This document shows, piece after piece, positions 1 to 9,171 of a stretch of 64,000 nucleotides of DNA. Location of the stretch: positions 186,001-250,000 of the forward strand of contig NZ_JABMCJ010000083.1 in the NCBI RefSeq assembly GCF_013359755.1, in the 5' to 3' direction. The DNA is from Tardiphaga robiniae (lineage in GTDB: Bacteria; Pseudomonadota; Alphaproteobacteria; Rhizobiales; Xanthobacteraceae). The position numbers were made by a program, and so were the translations under genes. Under the pieces are notes generated by a model. That model saw only the letters and a program-made list of their open reading frames with translations, was not told the DNA's origin and searched no databases. Numbering within the stretch: the first letter of the stretch is position 1; each line of letters begins with the position of its first letter.

Positions 1-2
1 CC

Positions 3-620
3 GTCGCCATCACCACGATGCACAATGCGCTGGTGACGAATGGCGGACTGCAGCCCGGCCAATCCGTGCTGATCCAGGGCGCCAGCTCCGGCGTCGGCCT
101 GATGGCGCTGCAGATCGCCAGACTCAAGGGCGCAAAGACGGTGATCGGCTCATCCACCGACCCTGCACGTCGCGCCCGGCTGAAGGACTTCGGCGCCGAC
201 CTCGCCATCGATTCGAAGGATGCCGGCTGGGTCGATCAGGTGCTCAAGGCCACGGACGGCGACGGCGTCGATCTGATCGTCGACCAGATCTCGGGCCCCG
301 TCGCCAACCAGAACCTGAAAGCCACGAAGGTGATGGGACGCATCGTCAATGTCGGCCGCCTCGGCGGCACCCACGGCGATTTCAATTTCGATCTCCATGC
401 CGCACGCCGCATCACCTATATCGGCGTGACCTTCCGCACGAGGTCACTGCAGGAGATTCGCGACATCTTCAGTGCGGTGCGTGCGGACATCTGGCCCGCC
501 ATCGAAGCCGGCCAACTGAAACTGCCGATCGACAAGGTCTACACATTCGACGACATCGGAACGGCGTTCGACCACATGGAAGCAAACAAGCATCTCGGCA
601 AGATCGTGGTCACGTTGTAA
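3..620 (+). CDS. Zinc-type alcohol dehydrogenase-like quinone oxidoreductase (3' part)
   Basis: This is the C-terminal part of a medium-chain NAD(P)H:quinone oxidoreductase; the start lies before the window and the frame is open from base 3. The Rossmann nucleotide-binding loop is seen as QGASSGVGLMALQIA, followed by the usual strand/acidic segments and a C-terminal KHLGKIVVTL, the typical end of the quinone reductase (QOR/zeta-crystallin) branch. No zinc-ligand cysteines are visible in this part, which fits the QOR branch rather than zinc-dependent alcohol dehydrogenases. It probably reduces a quinone or enone substrate with NAD(P)H in the cytoplasm. A strong hairpin follows the stop codon, so it is probably the last gene of its transcript. 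Confidence 0.85.
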   Translation, partial: VAITTMHNALVTNGGLQPGQSVLIQGASSGVGLMALQIARLKGAKTVIGSSTDPARRARLKDFGADLAIDSKDAGWVDQVLKATDGDGVDLIVDQISGPVANQNLKATKVMGRIVNVGRLGGTHGDFNFDLHAARRITYIGVTFRTRSLQEIRDIFSAVRADIWPAIEAGQLKLPIDKVYTFDDIGTAFDHMEANKHLGKIVVTL

Positions 621-646
621 CGCGCGTTCTGCGAGTCTTCGATTTC

Positions 647-685
647 AACGCCGCGCGTGATTCTCATGCGCGGCGTTCCTGTTTC
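647..685 (+). terminator. Rho-independent terminator after the quinone oxidoreductase
   Basis: A perfect 10-bp stem pairs AACGCCGCGC (647-656) with GCGCGGCGTT (668-677) across an 11-nt loop. It is followed by CCTGTTTC, a weak T-rich tail. It lies 26 nt after the stop of the oxidoreductase and before the sensor kinase. Confidence 0.65.
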
Positions 686-864
686 GGACTCATGCAAGTA
701 CCGAACAGTGATGAAATTCTCCGGTGGATACGATTTATTTCACGTTAACGTTTCGTTGACTCTCGACAGCCCTGGCAAAGTGGATTCTTATTGGTCTTGC
801 GATTCGAAGTGGCGGGGCAGTTGTTTCGAGCGACGCGGGCGAGATTCTTCCGAGGGGGCTAAGT

Positions 865-3189
865 ATGTCGCGTGCGCATGCGGACAACGCATGCGTCCAA
901 TCCGATTCGATCAAAGGATTGGCGCAGTCTATCGCGAAACCGGCCTATCACAGGCTGCTGATCGCAGAGCCGGCACTTCGCCGGGCCGTCCCTACACTTA
1001 TCATCGCTTTTCTCATTACGATCTTCTTCGGCGCCTTCGTGCAGGTGGTCGATCAGAGCCGGCAGAAGCAGGCATCGATGAAGCGCGATCTCGCGGCGCT
1101 CGCCGATCTGCTCGCCGAGCGTCTCGAACGCAACGGCACCATCCGTCAGGATCGTTCTGCTGCCGTCGAGCGCCTGCAGAGCCTGCTGCCCAGTCTGATT
1201 CCATCCTGGGGGATCGCTGGGGGACGCCACGTCATCGTGCTGGGCGCCGATCAGAGCATTCTCGCGCGCGTGCCGATCGACCTGCCGCCGGGCGACGCCA
1301 ATCGCATCCTCGACGTCCTCAGCGCAACACAGACCATGGCTGCGCAGGGTCAACGCACCGACGTTGTCGATGTGAAACTGCCCGACAACAGCCATGCATT
1401 GGCCACCCGTCGCATCGTCAAGGCGCTGCCGGGTCAGGTGGTCGTCATTCAGGAGAATAACGAGCCGATCTGGCGCTCGGACTCCGCGCTGTCGATCACG
1501 CTCTCGGCTACCACCGGTTTCGTGGTGCTGATCCTCGGCTTCGCCTTCCACTGGCAATCGACCCGCGCTCGCGAGGGCGACGCGATCAACGACGCCGTAC
1601 GCGGCCGCATCGACACCGCCCTCAATCGCGGCCGCTGCGGATTGTGGGACTGGGATCTGTCGCGCGGCCGCATCTTCTGGTCGCAGTCGATGTTCACCAT
1701 GCTGGGCCTCGACAGCCGCAGCGACCTGCTGACCTTCGGCGAAGTCAACGCGCTGGTACAATCCGACGACATCAACCTGTTCGAGATCGCCGATCAGCTG
1801 ATTTCGTTCAAGATCGATCACATCGACCAGACCTTCCGCATGCAGCACAGCAACGGCCACTGGATCTGGCTGCAATTGCGCTGCGAACTCGCGCAGGGCC
1901 AGAACGATGGCAGCCAGCACCTGATCGGCATCGCCATCGACGTCACCGAACAGAAGAGCCTCGCCGAGAAGACCGTCGAGGCCGACGTCCGGCTGCGCGA
2001 CGCCATCGAGACCATTCCCGAAGCCTTCGTGCTGTGGGACGCGGAGGATCGCCTGGTCCTCTGCAACTCGCATTTCCAGCGCCTGCACAAGCTGCCGGAC
2101 TCGGCGGTGTCGCCGGGGACGTCCTACGAGACCGTGCTCGAAGTCGGCAGCATGCCCGAGGTCCGCTCGCGTCTCGCGGAATCCGGCGCTGCGGCCCCTG
2201 GCGCCCGTACCTTCGAAGCGCAGATCGAGGACGGCAGCTGGCTGCATATCAGCGAGCGCCGCACCAAGGACGGCGGCTACGTCTCCGTCGGCACCGACAT
2301 TACCCGCATCAAGGAGCACGAGCACAAGCTGGTCGACAACGATCTGCGCCTTCGCGCCAGCGTTATCGATCTCAAGCACTCCCAGGCTGCGCTGGAGAAA
2401 CAGGCGCTCGAACTCGCCGACCTCGCCCAGAAATATTCCGACGAGAAGAACCGCGCCGAGGAAGCCAACCAGACCAAGTCGAAATTCCTGGCCAATATGA
2501 GCCACGAACTGCGCACGCCGCTGAACGCGATTATCGGCTTCTCGGAAATCATGGGCAGCGGCATGTTCGGCAATCTCGGCTCCGACAAATATGCCGAATA
2601 CTGCCACGACATTCTCACCAGCGGTCACTATCTGCTCGAAGTCATCAATGACATTCTCGATATGTCGAAGATTGAGGCAGGTCGCATGCAGCTGGACCTT
2701 GAGCCACTCGATCTCGGACAGACGCTGTCCGAATCGCTGCGTGTCGTCTCCGGCCGCGCCGACGACAAGAATCTGACACTCAGCGCGGACATCGCGGCCG
2801 ATGCACCGGTGGTGGCCGACCGCCGCGCCATCAAGCAGATCCTGGTCAATCTGCTCTCGAATGCCGTGAAGTTCACACCCGATGGCGGCCGTGTCACCGT
2901 GCGCAGCCGCGTGCTGCGCGACTCCGTCGCACTGATGATCGCCGATAGTGGCATCGGCATCGCCCCGCAGTCGCTGAAGCGTCTGGGACGCCCGTTCGAA
3001 CAGGTCGAGAGCCAGCTCGCCAAGACCTATCACGGCTCGGGCCTCGGCCTGGCTATCGCCAAATCGCTGACCAACCTGCATGGCGGATCGATGAAGCTGC
3101 GCTCCAAGCTGGGCACCGGCACCGTGGTCTGCGTCACCATCCCGCTCCGCGGCAGACACAGGCCAGCGGAAATCTCCGAGGCCGCCTAG
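865..3189 (+). CDS. PAS-containing sensor histidine kinase, PleC/DivJ-like
   Basis: A 774-residue membrane sensor kinase. Two hydrophobic segments (about residues 42-62 and 205-230) bracket a periplasmic sensor region. Two PAS-like domains follow (about 250-365 and 375-485), then a coiled-coil linker and a HisKA domain with H547 in MSHELRTPLNAIIGFSEIM. The ATPase domain has N box NLLSNAVKFT, G1 DSGIGIAP and G2 SGLGLAIAKS. The sequence around the histidine (HELRTPLNAIIGFSE followed by a MFGNLGSDKYAEYC segment) is the signature of the alphaproteobacterial PleC/DivJ/PdhS kinases that act on DivK-type regulators; that assignment is an inference. No response regulator gene is adjacent. The start has a purine-rich GAGGGGG sequence a few bases upstream. 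Confidence 0.88.
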   Translation: MSRAHADNACVQSDSIKGLAQSIAKPAYHRLLIAEPALRRAVPTLIIAFLITIFFGAFVQVVDQSRQKQASMKRDLAALADLLAERLERNGTIRQDRSAAVERLQSLLPSLIPSWGIAGGRHVIVLGADQSILARVPIDLPPGDANRILDVLSATQTMAAQGQRTDVVDVKLPDNSHALATRRIVKALPGQVVVIQENNEPIWRSDSALSITLSATTGFVVLILGFAFHWQSTRAREGDAINDAVRGRIDTALNRGRCGLWDWDLSRGRIFWSQSMFTMLGLDSRSDLLTFGEVNALVQSDDINLFEIADQLISFKIDHIDQTFRMQHSNGHWIWLQLRCELAQGQNDGSQHLIGIAIDVTEQKSLAEKTVEADVRLRDAIETIPEAFVLWDAEDRLVLCNSHFQRLHKLPDSAVSPGTSYETVLEVGSMPEVRSRLAESGAAAPGARTFEAQIEDGSWLHISERRTKDGGYVSVGTDITRIKEHEHKLVDNDLRLRASVIDLKHSQAALEKQALELADLAQKYSDEKNRAEEANQTKSKFLANMSHELRTPLNAIIGFSEIMGSGMFGNLGSDKYAEYCHDILTSGHYLLEVINDILDMSKIEAGRMQLDLEPLDLGQTLSESLRVVSGRADDKNLTLSADIAADAPVVADRRAIKQILVNLLSNAVKFTPDGGRVTVRSRVLRDSVALMIADSGIGIAPQSLKRLGRPFEQVESQLAKTYHGSGLGLAIAKSLTNLHGGSMKLRSKLGTGTVVCVTIPLRGRHRPAEISEAA

Positions 3190-3553
3190 GCGTCGATTGC
3201 TTCCCACCTGACCGGACCGAGCCAACGCCCATGGCATGATGCCCAAGCGTCAAATGGCCGCTTGGGAGGCCCCTGCCCATACCTATACTAAAGGTTGCAG
3301 GTCGCTATATTGGCGCGTCGGCACGGCCGGTCTGGACTGGGACCGCTGTTCTTTCTCGTGTGACCTATCAATTTTCAAAGCCACCATCTGCGAAGTATTT
3401 GCCAACAAGACTGTAGCGGCTGCCGACTGAAGGGAGTTTCTGAACTCACGAACCACACTGCTCTTCAGCACATGGAGGAGCAGTCCAGACAAGAGCGACA
3501 CGGAGATTGTCGCCTGTTCAATAAACAAAAGCATTCCAGTGGAGGAAACGACG
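3190..3553. other. Intergenic region, 364 bp
   Basis: No credible gene, tRNA or repeat was seen between the kinase stop and the binding-protein start. The promoter of the downstream gene must lie here, but no clear -35/-10 pair could be recognised. Confidence 0.5.
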
Positions 3554-4522
3554 ATGAAACTGAGCCATCTCGCCGCGGCGGCATTCTGTCTGACAGTGCC
3601 AGGCATGGCAGTCGCGCAAGACTATCCCGCGAAATCCATCACGGTGATCGTGCCTTTCACTGCCGGCGGCGCCAGCGATACGACAGCGCGCATGACGACG
3701 CAGAAGATGCAGGAAAGCTTCGGGCAGTCCTTCATCATCGAGAACAAACCCGGCGCCAACGGCTCCATCGGCGCAACGCAACTCGCTCGCTCAAAGCCGG
3801 ATGGCTACACTCTGATGGTGGGCTCGATCGGGGTCATCGCGATCAATCCGGTGCTTTACAAGGACCCGGGCTATCACCCGCTCCAGAATTTCGATCTGCT
3901 CAGTGTCGCTGTGCGCAATCCCAACGTGCTGATCACGCGCCCCGATTTCCCGGCCAATACCGTCCAGGAACTCATCGACTATCTCAAGAAGAATCCCGAC
4001 AAAGTCACGTTCGCCTCATCGGGCGTGGGCTCGTCCGACCATCTGACGGCGGTGTTGTTTTGGCAGAAAACGGGGACCACCGGCATCCACACGCCCTACA
4101 AGGGTGGCTCGCAGGCCCATACGGACCTGATGGGCGGACATGTCGACGTCTCCTTCCAGAATCTCGGCGCAGTCGCCAACTACATCCGAGGCGGCAAGAT
4201 GAAAATTCTGGCCGTTACCAGTGACGCGCGCTCTGATTCATTCCCGCAGACGCCAACGATGAAGGAAGTCGGCGTCGACGATCTCAATATCTATTCGTGG
4301 CAGGCCTTCGTCGCGCCCAAAGGCCTTCCGGCCGATGTGAAGACCAAGCTCGAAACATCGATCACCACCGCCCTCACCTCGCCCGATCTCAAGAAGCGGC
4401 TGACCGACAGCGGCTTCGAGGTCGTCGCCAATACGAGCGCGGAATTTCAGAGCTTCCTGGAAAAAGAACTCGCCCGCTGGAAGACGGTTGTCGAGATCGG
4501 CAAGGTCAAGCCGGAGCAATGA
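3554..4522 (+). CDS. Bug-family (tripartite tricarboxylate transporter) substrate-binding protein
   Basis: A 322-residue periplasmic solute-binding protein of the Bug/TctC family. The N-terminus MKLSHLAAAAFCLTVPGMAVAQ is a Sec signal peptide with an AxA site. The mature protein begins with the family hallmark YPAKSITVIVPFTAGGASD and contains the conserved KPDGYTL and the later GVGSSDHLT stretch. The ATG at 3554 is chosen over the in-frame GTG at 3539 because GGAGGAAA lies 5 nt before it. Family members bind carboxylates and hand them to TctA/TctB permeases or signal through sensors; no tctA/tctB gene is nearby, so this is an orphan receptor and its ligand cannot be predicted. Confidence 0.88.
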   Translation: MKLSHLAAAAFCLTVPGMAVAQDYPAKSITVIVPFTAGGASDTTARMTTQKMQESFGQSFIIENKPGANGSIGATQLARSKPDGYTLMVGSIGVIAINPVLYKDPGYHPLQNFDLLSVAVRNPNVLITRPDFPANTVQELIDYLKKNPDKVTFASSGVGSSDHLTAVLFWQKTGTTGIHTPYKGGSQAHTDLMGGHVDVSFQNLGAVANYIRGGKMKILAVTSDARSDSFPQTPTMKEVGVDDLNIYSWQAFVAPKGLPADVKTKLETSITTALTSPDLKKRLTDSGFEVVANTSAEFQSFLEKELARWKTVVEIGKVKPEQ

Positions 4523-4565
4523 TAACGCCGCGCTCGTCTCGACCGGACGGTCGATGCAACTGATC

Positions 4566-4602
4566 CCTGGAAATTGCGGCTCGCCGAGCTTGAATTTCCA
4601 GG
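4566..4602. terminator. Bidirectional terminator between binding-protein gene and glnE
   Basis: CCTGGAAATT (4566-4575) pairs perfectly with AATTTCCAGG (4593-4602), and the loop itself holds a GCTC/GAGC mini-stem. It sits between the convergent stops of the binding-protein gene (4522) and glnE (4609), so it can serve both strands. Confidence 0.6.
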
Positions 4603-4608
4603 AGGAGG

Positions 4609-7572
4609 CTAACTTGCGCCTTCCACAACCAGGCGGAACACCTGGCGCACATCAGCCTGCGTCTCATGCACGCGTGCTTGCAGCGAAGAGAAGTCCGGCT
4701 CGTTGCTCACGCGTGCGAGTATGCGCAACAGATCGGTGCCTGCAGTCTCTGGCTTGAACTTGTCGCTCACGCATAGCCGCAGCACCTGCGTGAGGTCGTG
4801 ATAGAGCCGCACCGCGGGACGCAGCACATCGGCGGCAGCCGGCGGCAGAATGCCCAGCCGCGCCGCGCTCTCGAGCACCTGTTGCGTGCTGATGCTGAGG
4901 ATCTCGGGCTTCTCTGCCGCATGCACCAGTTGCAAATATTGCGCGATGAATTCGATATCGACCATGCCGCCGGCAGCATGTTTCAGGTCCCAGATATCGT
5001 CTTCGCCCTTTTCCTCGGCGATGGCCTGACGCATCTCGGCAACGTCATTGGCGATGATCGTCGTTTCACGTGGACGCGTCAGCACGTCGCGGATGACCAG
5101 TTCGATTTTCTCGCGGAACGCGGGCGTCGCCGAAATCACCCGCGCGCGCGTCAGCGCCATGTGCTCCCAGGTCCAGGCCTCGGTCTCCTGATATTCAGCG
5201 AAGGAATCGATGCGTGACGCCAGCGGCCCGGCCCGGCCCGACGGGCGAAGCCGCATATCGACCTCGTAGAGCACGCCATAATTGGTGCGCGTGGTGAAGG
5301 CGCTGATCAGGCGCTGCGTCAGCCGAGCGAAATATTGCGCGCCGTGCAGCGGGCGTGGTCCATCGGAATCCGGCGCGTCATGATCGAAGTCGTAAATCAA
5401 AATCAGATCGAGATCCGACGCCGCCGTCATCTCGCGGCTGCCGAGCTTGCCCATGGCTACGATCGCGGTCTGCTGATCCTTGATGCGGCCGTGCTGGGCG
5501 ACGAACTGATCGAGCACGAGCCCATGCAGCGTATGCGCAATGCCTTCGGCGACGTCGGCGAATGCAATCCCGGCCTGCTGCGCCGACACCGTGCCCGACA
5601 GGATACGCGTGCCGATCAGGAACAGGCTTTCCTGTCCGAACAGCCTCAGACGATCGAGAAACTCTTCATAGGAATTGGCGTCTTCGAGCGTCGCCGCCAG
5701 CCGCGTCGAAAGCTCGCGCTGGTCCGGCATGGCGCCGAAGAAGCGCGGATCGATGAGCCCATCCATGATCTGCGGCTGCCGCGCAAGCATGTCACCCAGA
5801 CGCGGCGCCGCGCCAAGTACAAGCGCCACCAGCGCGACGAGATCGCGGTTCTGGCTGAGCAGCGAGATCAGCCGGCCGCCGCGCTGTAACGCCTGCAGAA
5901 AGCGGTCGAACGCGACGACCGCAAGATCTGGCTCTTCGGCATCGGCCAGCCCCACGATCAGCGAAGGCACGAATTCCATGAACGCCTGCCGCGTACCCTC
6001 ATATTTGAGGGCGCGATAGTCATCCGTCATCCAATGCTGCACCGTCTCCGCCACCATCGCGGGCTTGCGGAATCCGAGCTTGGTGAAATGTTCGAGCAGC
6101 CGCTGATCCGTTGCGCCTGCTTTGTAGTCGACAGCCGGCAGATGGACGTTGTCGGTCGGATCTCCCTCGAACAGGCGGCCATAATGCCCCTGCACGCAAT
6201 TGAGATGCCCGAGCAAATCGCTGGCAAATGCCTCGCGGCTGCCATAGCCGAAGAAGCGCGCAAAGCGTTCCATGGCGCCGACGTCATCGGGCAGCGAGTG
6301 AGTCTGTTCGTCGGCCACCATCTGCAGCCGATGCTCGACACGGCGCAGGAATTCATAGGCGAGCGTCAGTTCATCGCGCGCCTCAAAGGTGATCCAGTTG
6401 CTGGCAGCGAGAATATTCAGCGCCTCCAGCGTCGGCCGCACGCGTAATTCGGGATGACGCCCGCCGGCAATCAACTGCTGGGTCTGCGCGAAGAACTCGA
6501 TCTCACGAATGCCGCCGCGCCCGACCTTGACGTTATGGCCCTCGACGGAGATTTCATTCTGCCCGCGAAACGTCTGCATTTGCCGTTTCATGTCGTGGAC
6601 ATCGGCCAGCGCGGCGAAATCCAGATGCTTGCGCCAGACGAACGGCGCGATCTCGGCCAGCAGGGCCTCACCGGCCTTGAAATCGCCGGCACAAGGAAAC
6701 GCCTTGATCATTGCCGCGCGTTCCCATGTGCGCCCCTCGCGCTCATAATAATGCAGTGCCGATGCCGTCGAGACGGCTACTGGCGTCGAGGCCGGATCGG
6801 GTCGCAGCCGCAGATCGACGCGGAACACATAGCCGTCGCCAGTGCGCTGCTGCAGCAGCCGCGACACGCCCTGCGCGATGCGCACAAAGAATGAATTCGG
6901 CTCGATATCCTCGGCCAGCGTATGCGCCTCGAGATCGAAGAAAACGATCAGGTCGATGTCGCTGGAATAGTTCAGCTCGCCGGCGCCCATCTTGCCCATC
7001 GCCAGCACGATCAGGCCGCTACCATGCTCCGGATGATCGGGATCCGGCGGCAGGATGCGCTTGCGTGCCATGTCCTGGCGCAGCAGATAACGCACCGTCG
7101 TCTGGACGGAGGACACAGCGAGATCGGTCAGCGCCCGCGTGACGCGCATCACCGGCCAGACGCCGCCGATATCGCACAGCGCAATCAACAAGGCCGCTTC
7201 GGATTTCATGCGTCGCAGCAGATGCATGACATCGGGATCGCCGCCGGCGGCAGCGACATTCGCGGAGGTCTCGGCGATCAGAGTGGTGAGCAGGCGCTCG
7301 GGGTCACAATGCAGCAGACGCAAGGCACGCCCGGCATCGGCGCGGATCAGATCGAACAGATAGGGCGAGGCCTCGGCAATGCCGAGCAGGATCGCCCTGG
7401 CATGCGGAAATTGGTCGGTGATCGCGCGAAATGCGGCAGCATCGTCCGGCGCGATATCGGCGAGCCATTCGCCGAAGCGCTGCTCGGCATCGGCGGGGGC
7501 GAACAGCTGCGGTCCGCTGACGAATTGCGCGGCCAGCGGGAGCTGGCCCTCGCCTGTTGCGGCTGAGGTCAT
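4609..7572 (-). CDS. glnE: Bifunctional glutamine synthetase adenylyltransferase/adenylyl-removing enzyme
   Basis: A 987-residue GlnE, full length for the family. It adds AMP to and removes AMP from glutamine synthetase in response to PII and glutamine, and so sets nitrogen assimilation. Two nucleotidyltransferase domains are visible, each with the G-x-D-x-D signature: the N-terminal one (GELNYSSDIDLIVFFD) corresponds to the deadenylylating half, and the C-terminal one (SREMTAASDLDLILIYDFD) to the adenylylating half, each followed by its helical domain. The start ATG overlaps the stop of the upstream histidine kinase by 4 nt, so the two are translationally coupled. This kinase-glnE arrangement is usual in rhizobia and relatives. 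Confidence 0.97.
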   Translation of the reverse strand: MTSAATGEGQLPLAAQFVSGPQLFAPADAEQRFGEWLADIAPDDAAAFRAITDQFPHARAILLGIAEASPYLFDLIRADAGRALRLLHCDPERLLTTLIAETSANVAAAGGDPDVMHLLRRMKSEAALLIALCDIGGVWPVMRVTRALTDLAVSSVQTTVRYLLRQDMARKRILPPDPDHPEHGSGLIVLAMGKMGAGELNYSSDIDLIVFFDLEAHTLAEDIEPNSFFVRIAQGVSRLLQQRTGDGYVFRVDLRLRPDPASTPVAVSTASALHYYEREGRTWERAAMIKAFPCAGDFKAGEALLAEIAPFVWRKHLDFAALADVHDMKRQMQTFRGQNEISVEGHNVKVGRGGIREIEFFAQTQQLIAGGRHPELRVRPTLEALNILAASNWITFEARDELTLAYEFLRRVEHRLQMVADEQTHSLPDDVGAMERFARFFGYGSREAFASDLLGHLNCVQGHYGRLFEGDPTDNVHLPAVDYKAGATDQRLLEHFTKLGFRKPAMVAETVQHWMTDDYRALKYEGTRQAFMEFVPSLIVGLADAEEPDLAVVAFDRFLQALQRGGRLISLLSQNRDLVALVALVLGAAPRLGDMLARQPQIMDGLIDPRFFGAMPDQRELSTRLAATLEDANSYEEFLDRLRLFGQESLFLIGTRILSGTVSAQQAGIAFADVAEGIAHTLHGLVLDQFVAQHGRIKDQQTAIVAMGKLGSREMTAASDLDLILIYDFDHDAPDSDGPRPLHGAQYFARLTQRLISAFTTRTNYGVLYEVDMRLRPSGRAGPLASRIDSFAEYQETEAWTWEHMALTRARVISATPAFREKIELVIRDVLTRPRETTIIANDVAEMRQAIAEEKGEDDIWDLKHAAGGMVDIEFIAQYLQLVHAAEKPEILSISTQQVLESAARLGILPPAAADVLRPAVRLYHDLTQVLRLCVSDKFKPETAGTDLLRILARVSNEPDFSSLQARVHETQADVRQVFRLVVEGAS

Positions 7573-9029
7573 GCCGACTTCTGTGGCACATTCCCCGTTT
7601 GACCCGCAAGGCCTTCGGCTGCCACTGCGGGCAGCGCCAGTGTGACCCGCAACCCTGGATGATTGTCGCCCAGCTGCAATTCACCGCCGTGCAGCGTGGC
7701 CACGGCAGATGCAAGACTGAGACCGAGGCCGGAACCGGGCAATGTGCGGCTCGCTTCCAGCCGCACGAAGCGCTCCACCGCATGTTTCCGATCGGCTTCG
7801 GGAATGCCTGGACCATGATCCGACACGCTGAGCAGCACCTGATCGCCCTCGCGCCGCGCCTCGATCACGATGTCCTTGGCAGCCGCAGCGCCCGCGCTAT
7901 CGGCATTCTCGTCCGTGATCGCAGGTTTGCCATATTTGATGGCGTTTTCGACGAGATTGGCGAGCGCCTGGCTGATCAGTTCGCGATTGCCGCGCAGCGG
8001 CGCAGCCGCGGTCTTGACGGTCAGCGTAAGATCGCTGTCTTCAGCCAGCGGTTCATAGAGCTCGTGGATGCCCTCGGCCACTTCAGCAGCGTCGAAATTG
8101 TCCATATTGCCGCGCGCCTGCCCGGATTCAGCACGTGCGATCATCAGCAGCGCATTGAAGGTCCGGATCAGGCCATCGGATTCCTCAATGGTGCGTTCCA
8201 GCGCCGCACGATATTCGGCCTCGTTGCTGGATCGCGCCAGCGCCTCCTCCGCCCGATTGCGCAGCCGCGTGAGCGGCGTCTTGAGGTCATGGGCGATATT
8301 GTCCGAGACTTCCTTCAGTCCTGTCATCAGCGCTTCGATGCGCTCCAGCATGGCATTGAGATTTTCCGCGAGACGGTCGAGTTCGTCGCCACTGCGTCCG
8401 ACCGGCAGACGACCGGAGAGATCGCCCGCCATGATGCGCTGGGTGGTGCCGGTCATCGCGTCGATCCGCCGCAGCACGCGGCTGGCGACGAAGATCCCGC
8501 CGCCGAGTCCAAGAACAACGACAATCAACACCGACCACTTTGCGGCATCGCCGACGATGTCGAATAGACGCCGGCGTTCTTCGAGATCATGGCCGATCAG
8601 CAGCCGGAAGCCGCTGCTCAATTGCGTCACCTTCACCAGCGCGCGATGGTTGGAAGAGTCGGGATCGTCGAGGCGGCGATAGGCGGTCTCGGACCAGCCC
8701 GTGGTCGCCATCACGCCGGGCGCCAGTGAAGACACGTTGCCGGCGATGGATTGACCCGCCGGTGTCGTGATCAGATAGAGGTTGGCGCCAGGCCGCAGCG
8801 CCCGGTTCTCGATGGCGCCCACGATTCCCCGCAAGCCGCGCCGCCCGAACAGATCGCTCAGCTCGGTCATTTCGTCATCGACCGTGGTCGTGATCTGATC
8901 GTTGATCAGCCGGTGTGTATTCCAGGCGAAATAGCCGAGCAGCGATGCTGCAAACAGCGCGAACAGCAGCAGATAGGCCAACGTCAACCGGAAGGCCGTC
9001 GTGCGAAACAGTTTACCGATAGCCGTCAC
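7569..9029 (-). CDS. Sensor histidine kinase upstream of glnE
   Basis: A 486-residue EnvZ-like inner-membrane kinase. TM1 is at about residues 12-34 and TM2 at 165-184, with a short periplasmic sensor between them and a HAMP domain after TM2. The phosphoacceptor is H247 in SDNIAHDLKTPLTRLRNR. The ATPase domain shows NLVENAIKYG, DHGPGIPEADR and SGLGLSLASA. It overlaps glnE by 4 nt. Its natural partner is probably the OmpR-type regulator at 15212-15892, which has the same strand and lies downstream of degP. In related genomes these two genes are adjacent (established for the order from memory; the split here is discussed as a finding). Confidence 0.93.
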   Translation of the reverse strand: MTAIGKLFRTTAFRLTLAYLLLFALFAASLLGYFAWNTHRLINDQITTTVDDEMTELSDLFGRRGLRGIVGAIENRALRPGANLYLITTPAGQSIAGNVSSLAPGVMATTGWSETAYRRLDDPDSSNHRALVKVTQLSSGFRLLIGHDLEERRRLFDIVGDAAKWSVLIVVVLGLGGGIFVASRVLRRIDAMTGTTQRIMAGDLSGRLPVGRSGDELDRLAENLNAMLERIEALMTGLKEVSDNIAHDLKTPLTRLRNRAEEALARSSNEAEYRAALERTIEESDGLIRTFNALLMIARAESGQARGNMDNFDAAEVAEGIHELYEPLAEDSDLTLTVKTAAAPLRGNRELISQALANLVENAIKYGKPAITDENADSAGAAAAKDIVIEARREGDQVLLSVSDHGPGIPEADRKHAVERFVRLEASRTLPGSGLGLSLASAVATLHGGELQLGDNHPGLRVTLALPAVAAEGLAGQTGNVPQKSA

Positions 9030-9171
9030 GGGTCACGCTCGGGACGTGCGGAAATGGAAGGTTCTGGAAGTCATCCCCTGTTCTAGCAGGCGCAAGCTGT
9101 AACAAACAGGGCGTGAATATGAGATGTTGGTAATGTCGCCCGACTGCAGGAATTTTCTCTTTCAGCCAGGT

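Noticed and set aside
859-3246. Long minus-strand open frame of 795 codons opposite the sensor kinase
   Set aside because: It mirrors the high-GC codon bias of the plus-strand kinase, whose domains are complete and ordered; the antisense peptide has no recognisable motif.
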